Source of the DNA: Roseicitreum antarcticum
GTDB lineage: Bacteria > Pseudomonadota > Alphaproteobacteria > Rhodobacterales > Rhodobacteraceae
Length of the DNA: 64,000 bases
Assembly (NCBI RefSeq): GCF_014681765.1
Contig: NZ_CP061498.1
Coordinates: forward strand, 2,989,501 to 3,053,500
Direction: 5' to 3'
A program made the position numbers and the translations under genes. This document shows positions 57,219 to 64,000 of this stretch, piece after piece. Under the pieces are notes generated by a model. That model searched no databases, was not told where the DNA came from, and saw nothing but the letters and a program-made list of their open reading frames with translations. Numbering within the stretch: position 1 is the first letter of the stretch; every line of letters starts with the position of its first letter.

Positions 57219-57253
57219 GGCCACACCAGGCCAGACAATGGCCCGGTGTGGCC
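57219..57253 (+). terminator. Stem-loop after binding protein B
   Basis: GGCCACACC / GGTGTGGCC stem with an inner GGCC/GGCC pair, between binding protein B and its ATPase. It probably lowers downstream expression or protects the upstream message. Confidence 0.55.
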
Positions 57254-57284
57254 AACTTTGACGCCCGATCCAAGGACCCCGCGC

Positions 57285-58787
57285 GTGACAGTTTCCGTTC
57301 AACCCATCGACCTGACACTCTCAGGCGTAACCAAAGTCTATCCAGGCGCGGTCGCGCTCTCTGCTGTCGATCTCTCCATTTGCGGAGGCGAGGTCGTCGG
57401 ACTGATTGGAGAGAATGGCGCAGGAAAATCAACCCTGATGAAGGTGCTGGGCGGAACCATTGCGGCCAACGCCGGCGAGATCGTCATCGACGGCATCGCC
57501 CACGCCCGACTGACTCCTGCGCAGGCGACGAAGCTCGGTATCGCATTCGTGCATCAGGAACTGAACCCTTTCTCTAACCTCGACGTGGCCGGCAATGTGC
57601 TCCTTGGACGGGAAATCCGGCGCGGTCCGTTCGGCAAGATGGATCGTGCCGCCATGTCGCGCGAGGTCGAGGGGATCTTGAAATTGCTCGGGACACGGTT
57701 TGGACCCGACGATCCGGTTCTGGGTCTGTCGCTAGCCGATCAGCAGATGCTGGAAATTGCCCGGGCGCTTTCGATGAACGCCCGCCTCGTGATCCTCGAC
57801 GAGCCGACGTCGAGCCTCACCTTGTCCGAAACCGAGCGCTTGCTGGAGGTCATTTCGGATCTCAGGGCGCGCGATGTAGCGGTCCTGTTCATTACGCATC
57901 GGCTGTCAGAAATCGAGGCGGTCGCCGACCGTGTCGTCGGACTGCGTGACGGGAAGAACGTCGGCACCCTGTCGAGGGCCGAGATCACCCGCGACCGGAT
58001 GGTGCGGATGATGATCGGGCGGGACGTCGGCCGCACGCTCCAGCGGGAGGTCCAGACGCCAGGCGCTCCGGTCCTTGAGGTGCGGGGCCTGCGTACCGCG
58101 GCGCATCCGGAAAGTGTCGTCGATCTGACGTTGCATGGCGGGGAAATTCTCGGACTGGCAGGCCTGGTCGGCGCCGGTCGTTCCGAGCTTGCGCGCGTAT
58201 TGTTCGGCATCGACAGGGCGCTTGACGGGACTGTCACCATCAATGGTCTGAGCTTGTCCAGTCATAGTGTCGCCGATGCGATTGCCTCCGGTCTATGTCT
58301 GGTGCCAGAGGATCGGAAGGGGCAGGGACTCTTGTTGGACTTTGGGGTCTGCGACAATATTTCATTGCCCAGCCTTTTCCGCCTTTCGCGCTGGGGCCGC
58401 CTCGATCCGCGCGCCGAAATTGCGCTGGCCGAGACTTCGCGTACGCGATTGAGGATCAAGGCGGCAAATCTGCACCGCGCATCGGCAGAATTGTCGGGCG
58501 GCAACCAGCAGAAGGTGGTCCTCGCCAAATGGCTCGCGATGGAGCCACGGGTATTGATCTTCGATGAACCGACCCGGGGGATCGACGTCGGCTCCAAGGC
58601 CGAGGTCTATGCCTTGATGCGGGATTTGGCGGATCGAGGTGTCGCGATCCTCATGATTTCGTCGGACATGGAAGAAGTAATCGGCGTATCGGACCGGGTC
58701 GCCGTGATGTGCCGGGGCCGGATCGCAGGGATGCTCGCGCATGAGGCGGTCACAGAAGAGGCGATCCTTCGCCTGGCAGTGGAATAG
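57285..58787 (+). CDS. Sugar ABC importer double ATPase (unit B)
   Basis: 500 residues. Domain 1 Walker A GENGAGKST, Walker B VILDEPTSSL. Domain 2 LVGAGRSEL, signature SGGNQQK, Walker B LIFDEPTRGID, complete here unlike the ATPase at 40638. GTG 57285 has AAGGA upstream. It is 10 bases before its permease. Confidence 0.92.
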   Translation: MTVSVQPIDLTLSGVTKVYPGAVALSAVDLSICGGEVVGLIGENGAGKSTLMKVLGGTIAANAGEIVIDGIAHARLTPAQATKLGIAFVHQELNPFSNLDVAGNVLLGREIRRGPFGKMDRAAMSREVEGILKLLGTRFGPDDPVLGLSLADQQMLEIARALSMNARLVILDEPTSSLTLSETERLLEVISDLRARDVAVLFITHRLSEIEAVADRVVGLRDGKNVGTLSRAEITRDRMVRMMIGRDVGRTLQREVQTPGAPVLEVRGLRTAAHPESVVDLTLHGGEILGLAGLVGAGRSELARVLFGIDRALDGTVTINGLSLSSHSVADAIASGLCLVPEDRKGQGLLLDFGVCDNISLPSLFRLSRWGRLDPRAEIALAETSRTRLRIKAANLHRASAELSGGNQQKVVLAKWLAMEPRVLIFDEPTRGIDVGSKAEVYALMRDLADRGVAILMISSDMEEVIGVSDRVAVMCRGRIAGMLAHEAVTEEAILRLAVE

Positions 58788-58797
58788 GGAGAAGGCA

Positions 58798-59781
58798 GTG
58801 CTACGCAAGGATATTGGACTGGGGCTTTTGGTCATAAGCGTGGGCGTGACGGTCGCTCTGATTAATCCCAGGTTTGTCTCGGCAGTGAACCTGGCGAATA
58901 CGGCCAACCTGATTGGCCTTTTTGGCCTTTTCTCGGTCGCGCAGGCCTTCGTTATCGTGACGGCGGGGATTGAGCTTTCTGTGGGCTCGGTCATCGCTCT
59001 TCTGGGAGTACTCTTCGTCGACATGATCGCCAACGGCGTGCCATGGCCGATCGCAGCGCTGATCGTGCTGGCCTTGGGGTGTATAATCGGGCTGCTGCAC
59101 GGCTGGCTCATCACACGCCTGCGACTGCAACCCTTCGTCGTCACGCTCTGCGGTCTATTGATCTATCGCGGGCTCGCCCGGTTCTACACAGCTGACGGTA
59201 CCGCCGGGTTTCCTTTCGGGAGCAGTTTCCCGATGCTGGAATATCTCACGACCGGACGGACCTCGGGCGTGCCCCATTCCGCCGTCGCCTTCCTCGTCGT
59301 GGCGGCGGGATCGTGGTTCCTGTTGCACCGGACGGTCTTTGGCCGACACCTATTTGCCGTGGGCAAGAACGAGGAGGCAGCGCGCTACTCCGGGATCAAC
59401 TCGCGGCGGGTCATCGCCGCCGCCTATGTCATCTGTGCCGTTCTAACCGCGCTCTCGGCAATCTTCTTTGCGATGTACACCCGCTCAGTCCAGCCGTCGT
59501 CGCACGGTAATTTCTACGAGCTCTATGCGATCGCCGCCGCCGTGCTGGGTGGTTTCTCCTTGCGTGGCGGCGAAGGTTCCATCATCGGCGTTTGCCTCGG
59601 CGTCATCCTGCTCCAAGTCCTTCAAAACCTTGTCAATCTGCTCGGTGTGCCGTCATCGCTTAACTTCGCGGTAATGGGCGGCGTAATTCTGACCGGCGTC
59701 ATTGCGGACACCCAGTTTGATCGCTTCAGGGCCCGCCGCCGCGAGGCTTTGATGCGAGCCACACTCACAGGAGAGAACTGA
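58798..59781 (+). CDS. Sugar ABC importer permease (unit B)
   Basis: 327 residues, BPD_transp_2 type: GIELSVGSVIALLGVLF, GWLITRLRLQPFVVTLCG and GGFSLRGGEGSIIGVCLGVIL. GTG 58798 has AGGGAGAAGG upstream. It ends the operon. Confidence 0.9.
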   Translation: MLRKDIGLGLLVISVGVTVALINPRFVSAVNLANTANLIGLFGLFSVAQAFVIVTAGIELSVGSVIALLGVLFVDMIANGVPWPIAALIVLALGCIIGLLHGWLITRLRLQPFVVTLCGLLIYRGLARFYTADGTAGFPFGSSFPMLEYLTTGRTSGVPHSAVAFLVVAAGSWFLLHRTVFGRHLFAVGKNEEAARYSGINSRRVIAAAYVICAVLTALSAIFFAMYTRSVQPSSHGNFYELYAIAAAVLGGFSLRGGEGSIIGVCLGVILLQVLQNLVNLLGVPSSLNFAVMGGVILTGVIADTQFDRFRARRREALMRATLTGEN

Positions 59782-59830
59782 ATCGCCCCGAGTTTGTCGG
59801 AGACCATCAACTTTAGTAACGAAGATGGTC

Positions 59831-59925
59831 ATGACAAAAAGCAAAATGGTAAATCGCTACTCGCCTGAGGTCCGCTCACGTGCGGTCCGGATGGTGTTTG
59901 AGCATCAAGGTCCATACGAATTGCT
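59831..59925 (+). pseudogene. IS3-family OrfA N-terminal fragment
   Basis: MTKSKMVNRYSPEVRSRAVR MVFEHQG is the start of an IS3 OrfA; similarity is lost at about 59925. It may be the same kind of element as the older remnant at 8104. Confidence 0.8.
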
Positions 59926-59966
59926 TGCGCGCCAGTCCGCTGGTCAGCACGATGCGCCCCGCGCTG

Positions 59967-60329
59967 TCAGCCGTCGTCCGAAGACTGGCTGCGGAAGAAC
60001 AGTGATTGCGCGGTGTAGACCAGGATCGCCACGCCGATGGCCCCTATGAAGGCGACGCCTAACAGAACGAGCACATCGACCGGCCCGCCGATATCGCGCA
60101 GGTGCGAACTGGTCATCGCCTGGACGAACACCACGCCTGCGAGCGCGCCGAACGGCATCGAGATCTGTGCCAGCAGGAACTTACGCATGGATACCGACCG
60201 GTCCCGCACGAGCACATAGACATAGGCGATGGTCACGATGGCTGCCCCAGCAACCATCGCCCAGAACAAGGCGCGGCCAAAGATCTCTTCGAACACGGCG
60301 ATCAGGGTTTGAAGTGTCAGGTTTTGCAT
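59967..60329 (-). CDS. DUF5368-like membrane protein
   Basis: 120 residues, three membrane helices (about 18-40, 58-72, 84-108). An N-terminal FEEIFGRALFW segment and PFGALAGVVFVQAMTSS fit what I recall of DUF5368. It starts 11 bases after the sulfide reductase stop, so it is likely a membrane partner of that enzyme. The family name is from memory. Confidence 0.72.
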   Translation of the reverse strand: MQNLTLQTLIAVFEEIFGRALFWAMVAGAAIVTIAYVYVLVRDRSVSMRKFLLAQISMPFGALAGVVFVQAMTSSHLRDIGGPVDVLVLLGVAFIGAIGVAILVYTAQSLFFRSQSSDDG

Positions 60330-60340
60330 GGTGTCCTCCT

Positions 60341-61654
60341 TCAGGCCTTGCCGCGCAGCATGGCGTTATAAGTGGCTTTCAGCGCCACTTCCTTCATCAG
60401 CCAGCTGATCCACAATTCTTCCAGCGGTGCGATCAGGCCAGGGAAGGATGGCACCAGATTGTTGTTATAGTCGAATTCGATCAGCATGGCCCGCCCAACC
60501 CGGGTAATCAGCGGACAAGAGGTATAGCCGTCGTATTCGGCGGTCCCTTCACTGTCCGACAGGGCGGCGACAAGATGATCCTCGACCACCGGCACCATCC
60601 ACTTGACCGATGCGGCGGTCTTGCCTTTGGGAACCCCCGCCACGTCGCCAAGCGCGAACACTTCAGGGTAGCGCAGGTGGCGCAGGGTTTTCATGTCCAC
60701 CTCGACCCAGCCTTGATCGGTCCAGCGGTCGGCCCAGGAGAGGCCCGATTGGCGGATCACATCCGGCGCGCGCTGCGGCGGGATTACGTGAAGGTAATCA
60801 TACCCCATCTCGGTATCGCCATCAGGGGTGGCGAATGTGGCAACCTTGCGTCCTGCATCGACTGCTTTCAGTACATGGCTGTAATTTGCATGGATGTTGC
60901 GTTCGTCAAACAGCATCCGCACTTTTTCGGACACGATGGGCACGCCGAACAATGATGCATTGTTCGCGGCATATTCGATCTTGTATTTTCCTGCGCCTAC
61001 TGTCCGGCTGGCGATGTCGTCGATCAAGAAGGCATGTTTCAGGGGCGCACCGGCGCATTTCATTTCGGTCGCGGGGCGGGTGAACACGCCGACGCCGCCA
61101 TTCTCGGTGAAAGCTTGCGCCGCCGCCCAGGTTCTGGCGGCATATTCTGGCCCGGCATAAAGCGCACCGATGCCGTTGGTGCCGACCATATCGAGCGAAA
61201 AACCCTCGATCGCGTCGTGATCTAGCACAAGGCCGGGCGCGACGATCAGGAAGTCATAGGCGATGGTCTGACCGCCAGAAGTGTCGACGGTCTTCGCCAC
61301 CGGATCGATTGCCGTAGCGCTTTGTGTGATCAGTGTGACGCCTTGCGGCAGCCAGTCCGTGGTGCGGGACCGGGTGTAGGACGCCGGTTTCAACCCAGCG
61401 GCCACCAGCGTCAGCCCGGGTTGATAGAGGTGTTCAGCCCGCGCGTCTATTACGGTGATCTGTGCGCCGTCCAGCCGTTCAACCAAGCGGTTTGCCATTG
61501 CGGTGCCCGCCGCTCCAGCGCCAACGATGACGATTTTCGCCCTTGTGGCGACGCGCGCGGCAACGGCGGGCAGGCCGACACTGGCAAGCGCCGCGCCTGC
61601 CGCGCCAAGCGCCAGGAAGCCGCGGCGGGATGTGGCAAGATCTGTGAAGTCCAT
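60341..61654 (-). CDS. sqr: Sulfide:quinone oxidoreductase, type II-like
   Basis: 437 residues. A Tat leader (TSRRGFLALGAAGAALASVG) precedes the flavoprotein: FAD motif IVIVGAGAAGTAMANRL. The two redox cysteines fit mitochondrial-type SQOR: KCAGAPLKHAFL and SCPLITRVGRAMLIEFDYNN. It should oxidise sulfide to sulfane sulfur and reduce quinone. The Tat leader points to a periplasmic membrane-bound enzyme. ATG 61654 has GGAGGAGAA upstream. Confidence 0.87.
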   Translation of the reverse strand: MDFTDLATSRRGFLALGAAGAALASVGLPAVAARVATRAKIVIVGAGAAGTAMANRLVERLDGAQITVIDARAEHLYQPGLTLVAAGLKPASYTRSRTTDWLPQGVTLITQSATAIDPVAKTVDTSGGQTIAYDFLIVAPGLVLDHDAIEGFSLDMVGTNGIGALYAGPEYAARTWAAAQAFTENGGVGVFTRPATEMKCAGAPLKHAFLIDDIASRTVGAGKYKIEYAANNASLFGVPIVSEKVRMLFDERNIHANYSHVLKAVDAGRKVATFATPDGDTEMGYDYLHVIPPQRAPDVIRQSGLSWADRWTDQGWVEVDMKTLRHLRYPEVFALGDVAGVPKGKTAASVKWMVPVVEDHLVAALSDSEGTAEYDGYTSCPLITRVGRAMLIEFDYNNNLVPSFPGLIAPLEELWISWLMKEVALKATYNAMLRGKA

Positions 61655-61828
61655 GGCATTCTCCTCCAACTATCGTGCCATAGCAGCACGATGTCGCGGT
61701 AGGCGCCTTGATCTGGATCAATCGAATTCAGTAATTTGAATGTTTTGGTCATGCCTGCACTTCCCTGACGCAGGCGGACGCCCCATTCAATCGGGCGTGC
61801 TGTGCAGCGTCACTTCTGGTCAACGGGG

Positions 61829-63103
61829 TCAGAATGCGCGGGTCAGGCTGACCGATGCCGATAGGTTGCTGTAGCTGTTGACTACGATGCTGGAATGCTG
61901 ACGCTCATACGCGATTTTCAGAACGGGTGAGAAGCCGAACCGCGACCAGTTCTGATTGTTGATCTGTAGCGTCGCTGCGGATTTTCGGTCGGTGCGCCGG
62001 ACGCCAAACAACGGATGAAGGCCTGGAAAGGTGTTGTAGTCTTGGCTAAGCGTAAGCCCCGCGCGCAGCCCGCCGGTAAAGCTGTATTGTCCGCCGATCG
62101 TGACACCGATGGCATGCCCGGCGGCAAGCTGGTTCTGGCTATGCCGCACCTCGGCCCGTGCCGATGCGTGCAGTTGCAGTTGCGCGGTCGTGGCATGGAC
62201 AAATTGCAGGCCGACCGCCGTACGGTCAACGATGTAGGCGGGTTGACGATAGTGCAACCGTTCGCGCTGGGCTGAAACGGTAAGGTTCGCCCGGTTTCCG
62301 ATCAGGCGGGAATGCCGAAATTCAACGCCAAGGCTTTGCGAATAGTGTTGGTTGTCCAGCCAGCGACGGCTTGTGAAGACCTCGGCCGAAAGTTGGCGCC
62401 CCCGGTCGCCGAAATGCAGCAGTGCAGCCCCTGCGCGCAGCGTCAGGTCGTCCGGGGCGCGTCCCCTAAACAGGCGGGTACTGGCGTCGACGCTTAGCCG
62501 CGCGCGCAGGTCATCGCTCAGTCGTGGCATTGCGGCGAGGCCGAAGCCAAGCTCTACCCCCGTAGCGGGTTGCGCCCGCGCGCCGGGTACCAGCCGGAAG
62601 GTGAAACCGCCCAGCGAGATGATCTCGGCCGCCGTGCGGCGGGCCGCGTTGCTTTCCGGCGCGATCGCGAAACGAATATAGCCTTGCCAGTTGCGGCTTT
62701 TATCGATGGTGTCGATCTCGGACTCCACCCGCGCACGTACCGCAGGCGCCAGATCCGCCCCCTGCGCGAGGCCGAGGTGATAGCGGGCGCGTTCGCTCTG
62801 GCCTGCGCGGATCAATGACAGCGCCAGTTCCAGCCGGAATTCCGATTGTGCGGGGGCAAGAGCGACCAGCCGGTTGAGGGGGTCGATCGCGGCGCGGGGC
62901 CGGTTCTGTCGGTTGTAGGCAACGCCCAGAACCCACAGTCGCCGGATTGTCTCGGCCCCGTCGGTGGGCCGGTGGCTTTGCGCAAACGAAAGCGCTGCGT
63001 CGGTCTGCCCCCGACGCAGCGCTGCCTCTGCCTCTTCGAGAGAAGAGGCAGAGGCGAAGATTGGCCAGAACACACACAGCAGGGCCAAGAGTAACCGCTT
63101 CAT
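61829..63103 (-). CDS. SLAM-type outer-membrane protein
   Basis: 424 residues with a signal peptide. The N-terminal third is TPR-like (EEAEAALRRGQTDAALSFAQ ... LWVLGVAYNRQNRPRAAIDPL) and the rest is a beta-barrel ending SASVSLTRAF with terminal Phe. This is the layout of surface lipoprotein assembly modulators (SLAM, DUF560), which display lipoproteins on the cell surface. The neighbouring lipoprotein gene is its likely client. Confidence 0.85.
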   Translation of the reverse strand: MKRLLLALLCVFWPIFASASSLEEAEAALRRGQTDAALSFAQSHRPTDGAETIRRLWVLGVAYNRQNRPRAAIDPLNRLVALAPAQSEFRLELALSLIRAGQSERARYHLGLAQGADLAPAVRARVESEIDTIDKSRNWQGYIRFAIAPESNAARRTAAEIISLGGFTFRLVPGARAQPATGVELGFGLAAMPRLSDDLRARLSVDASTRLFRGRAPDDLTLRAGAALLHFGDRGRQLSAEVFTSRRWLDNQHYSQSLGVEFRHSRLIGNRANLTVSAQRERLHYRQPAYIVDRTAVGLQFVHATTAQLQLHASARAEVRHSQNQLAAGHAIGVTIGGQYSFTGGLRAGLTLSQDYNTFPGLHPLFGVRRTDRKSAATLQINNQNWSRFGFSPVLKIAYERQHSSIVVNSYSNLSASVSLTRAF

Positions 63104-63160
63104 GGCATGGCTTTCAGCAGACTGGAGTGGGGCCGGGACGACCGTGCCCCAGTATCAGCA

Positions 63161-63853
63161 TTATTGCCGGTTGAGGTAGATCACCCCGCCGATCCCGGCA
63201 TCGAAGATCGCGGGATTGGTGCTGCCAACTTCGCTGAAACCGCCTGAGACGACGCCAGTCATGGTTTCAGCATTGGTGCCATGGAAGGTGCCGCCGACCA
63301 GGACCGTCGCGTCAACCTCGCCTTCGGACCCTGAAAGGCGGCCATTCATGCCAAACTGGAAGGCCCCCGTATTGGTCTCGGGGATGGTGAAGCCGCCGAC
63401 GACTGTTGAGGGGTTCGTAACGCGCGAAATGGTGCCACCAAGCGCGGTATCGACGTTCAGCGTGCCTGTCAGCGTCTCGCTGGCGCCCGATGTCACATCG
63501 CGCACCAAAATGTTGCTCGCCGAACCGGTGAACGGGTTGGTGCTTTGGCCGTCGGTCCAGTCGACGGCGACATTCACATCGCCGAAGATCTCGGCATTCT
63601 GGTTGATGTCGCCGAGCGAGCCTGTGTTCACGCCAACCTTGAACTGGCCGCTATAGTCGCCCTCGATCCGGGTCGGCATGTTCGTGGTCGGTTGTGTGCC
63701 AATGGCAGCGTTGTAGTTGTCTTCGAACATGGTTGGGCCGCCTCCACCGCCACCGCCTCCGCCACCACCACCGCCGCCCGAGCCAAGGCACCCAGTAAGT
63801 GCGGTCGCAAGACCCAGGCACAAAACCAGATCAAATGTCTTGTTCTTCTTCAT
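63161..63853 (-). CDS. Poly-Gly surface lipoprotein, TbpB-like barrel
   Basis: 230 residues. The lipobox LTGC (near residue 22) is followed by SGG... a run of 14 Gly, then a beta-rich domain with FNGxG-like repeats: DYSGQFKVGVNTG, GAFQFGMNGRLSG and FHGTNAETMTGVVSGGF, ending GGVIYLNRQ. The C-terminal fold resembles transferrin-binding-like small barrels exported by SLAM. ATG 63853 is chosen over an earlier in-frame ATG (63895). Confidence 0.8.
   Translation of the reverse strand: MKKNKTFDLVLCLGLATALTGCLGSGGGGGGGGGGGGGGPTMFEDNYNAAIGTQPTTNMPTRIEGDYSGQFKVGVNTGSLGDINQNAEIFGDVNVAVDWTDGQSTNPFTGSASNILVRDVTSGASETLTGTLNVDTALGGTISRVTNPSTVVGGFTIPETNTGAFQFGMNGRLSGSEGEVDATVLVGGTFHGTNAETMTGVVSGGFSEVGSTNPAIFDAGIGGVIYLNRQ
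63737..63778. repeat. Glycine-codon tract (14 GGN codons)
   Basis: A run of 14 GGN codons (on the minus strand) forms the linker after the lipobox cysteine. Repeats of this kind change length by slippage, so linker length may vary between strains. Confidence 0.8.
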
Positions 63854-64000
63854 CCGTCGCTCCAAATTGAAAGCATTTTTAATGCTGGTACACATTGCTC
63901 AAAAGCGTGGTGGTGCGTCTCCCCCCTGTTCGGGGGGGGGCGCCAGAAAGCCGCTGGGCGTAAAGGTCATCAAGACCCCGGCGGTGCGCAGAGCTTGGTA
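63854..64000. other. Right edge of the window
   Basis: A GC-rich hairpin (CCCCCC TGTTC GGGGGG, about 63925-63950) and an open leftward frame with MTFTPSGFLAPP lie here. The frame could be the end of a gene beginning outside. Not enough is visible to call it. Confidence 0.3.

Overview
The window is GC-rich and reads like an alphaproteobacterium, most likely Rhodobacterales. This is inferred from gene style: split transketolase, SorC and LacI sugar loci, an SQOR-type sulfide oxidase, CueR/DUF305/CopZ copper genes and IS3/IS21/IS481 debris. I cannot tell chromosome from plasmid. No rRNA, tRNA or CRISPR was seen.

Region 1 (1-23.3 kb) is a dense metal-resistance island. It has two P1B-type ATPases (CopA at 1.2-3.7 kb, a YHS-domain ATPase at 12.8-15.1 kb), two CopZ chaperones, a cupredoxin, DUF305 proteins, two CueR regulators with the Cu(I) cysteine pair, a c-type cytochrome, and a redox group (glutaredoxin, 2Fe-2S flavoreductase, glutaredoxin-MauE fusion). 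There are also two MFS exporters with His-rich tails and three copies of a roughly 40-residue membrane peptide. Six promoters share a 19-bp -35/-10 spacing with a CueR-like dyad, so most of the island looks like one copper regulon. At 19.6-23.2 kb a CsoR-family repressor with a C6-A-G6 operator controls a divergent MFS / HupE / anchor-protein module. The island is scarred. A 1274-bp IS3 element sits inside an older IS3 remnant, which cut off a Tat-leader gene. A kinase and an EF-hand gene are both truncated at a shared junction.

Region 2 (23.3-35.2 kb) is accessory DNA. It holds a DUF6671-like protein, a metallophosphoesterase with one in-frame TAG, two unrecognised genes, a large serine recombinase cut in two by a 2295-bp IS21 element (target duplication CCCGAG), an HTH protein, a ParDE-type toxin-antitoxin pair and small phage-like open frames. 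The IS21 genes carry three separate +2 shifts, each a dinucleotide duplication.

Region 3 (35.2-49.5 kb) is a carbohydrate locus. A SorC regulator, class II aldolase/epimerase, zinc dehydrogenase and FGGY kinase are transcribed leftward. A sugar ABC importer (binding protein, double ATPase, two permeases) runs rightward. Beyond it lie a BisC-like molybdoenzyme and a second dehydrogenase (leftward) and a split transketolase (rightward). CATTTGTA half-sites lie in both divergent gaps. The set fits uptake, oxidation, phosphorylation and epimerisation of a pentose or pentitol feeding transketolase; the substrate is inferred.

Region 4 (49.5-59.8 kb) begins with a glycolate-oxidase-like fragment and an IS481 fragment. 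A second sugar locus follows: LacI regulator, permease and short ATPase leftward; epimerase, two binding proteins, double ATPase and permease rightward. Two near-identical AT-rich elements sit upstream of the epimerase and of the second binding protein. Region 5 (59.8-64 kb) has an IS3 orfA fragment, a DUF5368-like membrane protein with a type II sulfide:quinone reductase, and a SLAM-type outer-membrane protein next to a poly-glycine surface lipoprotein.
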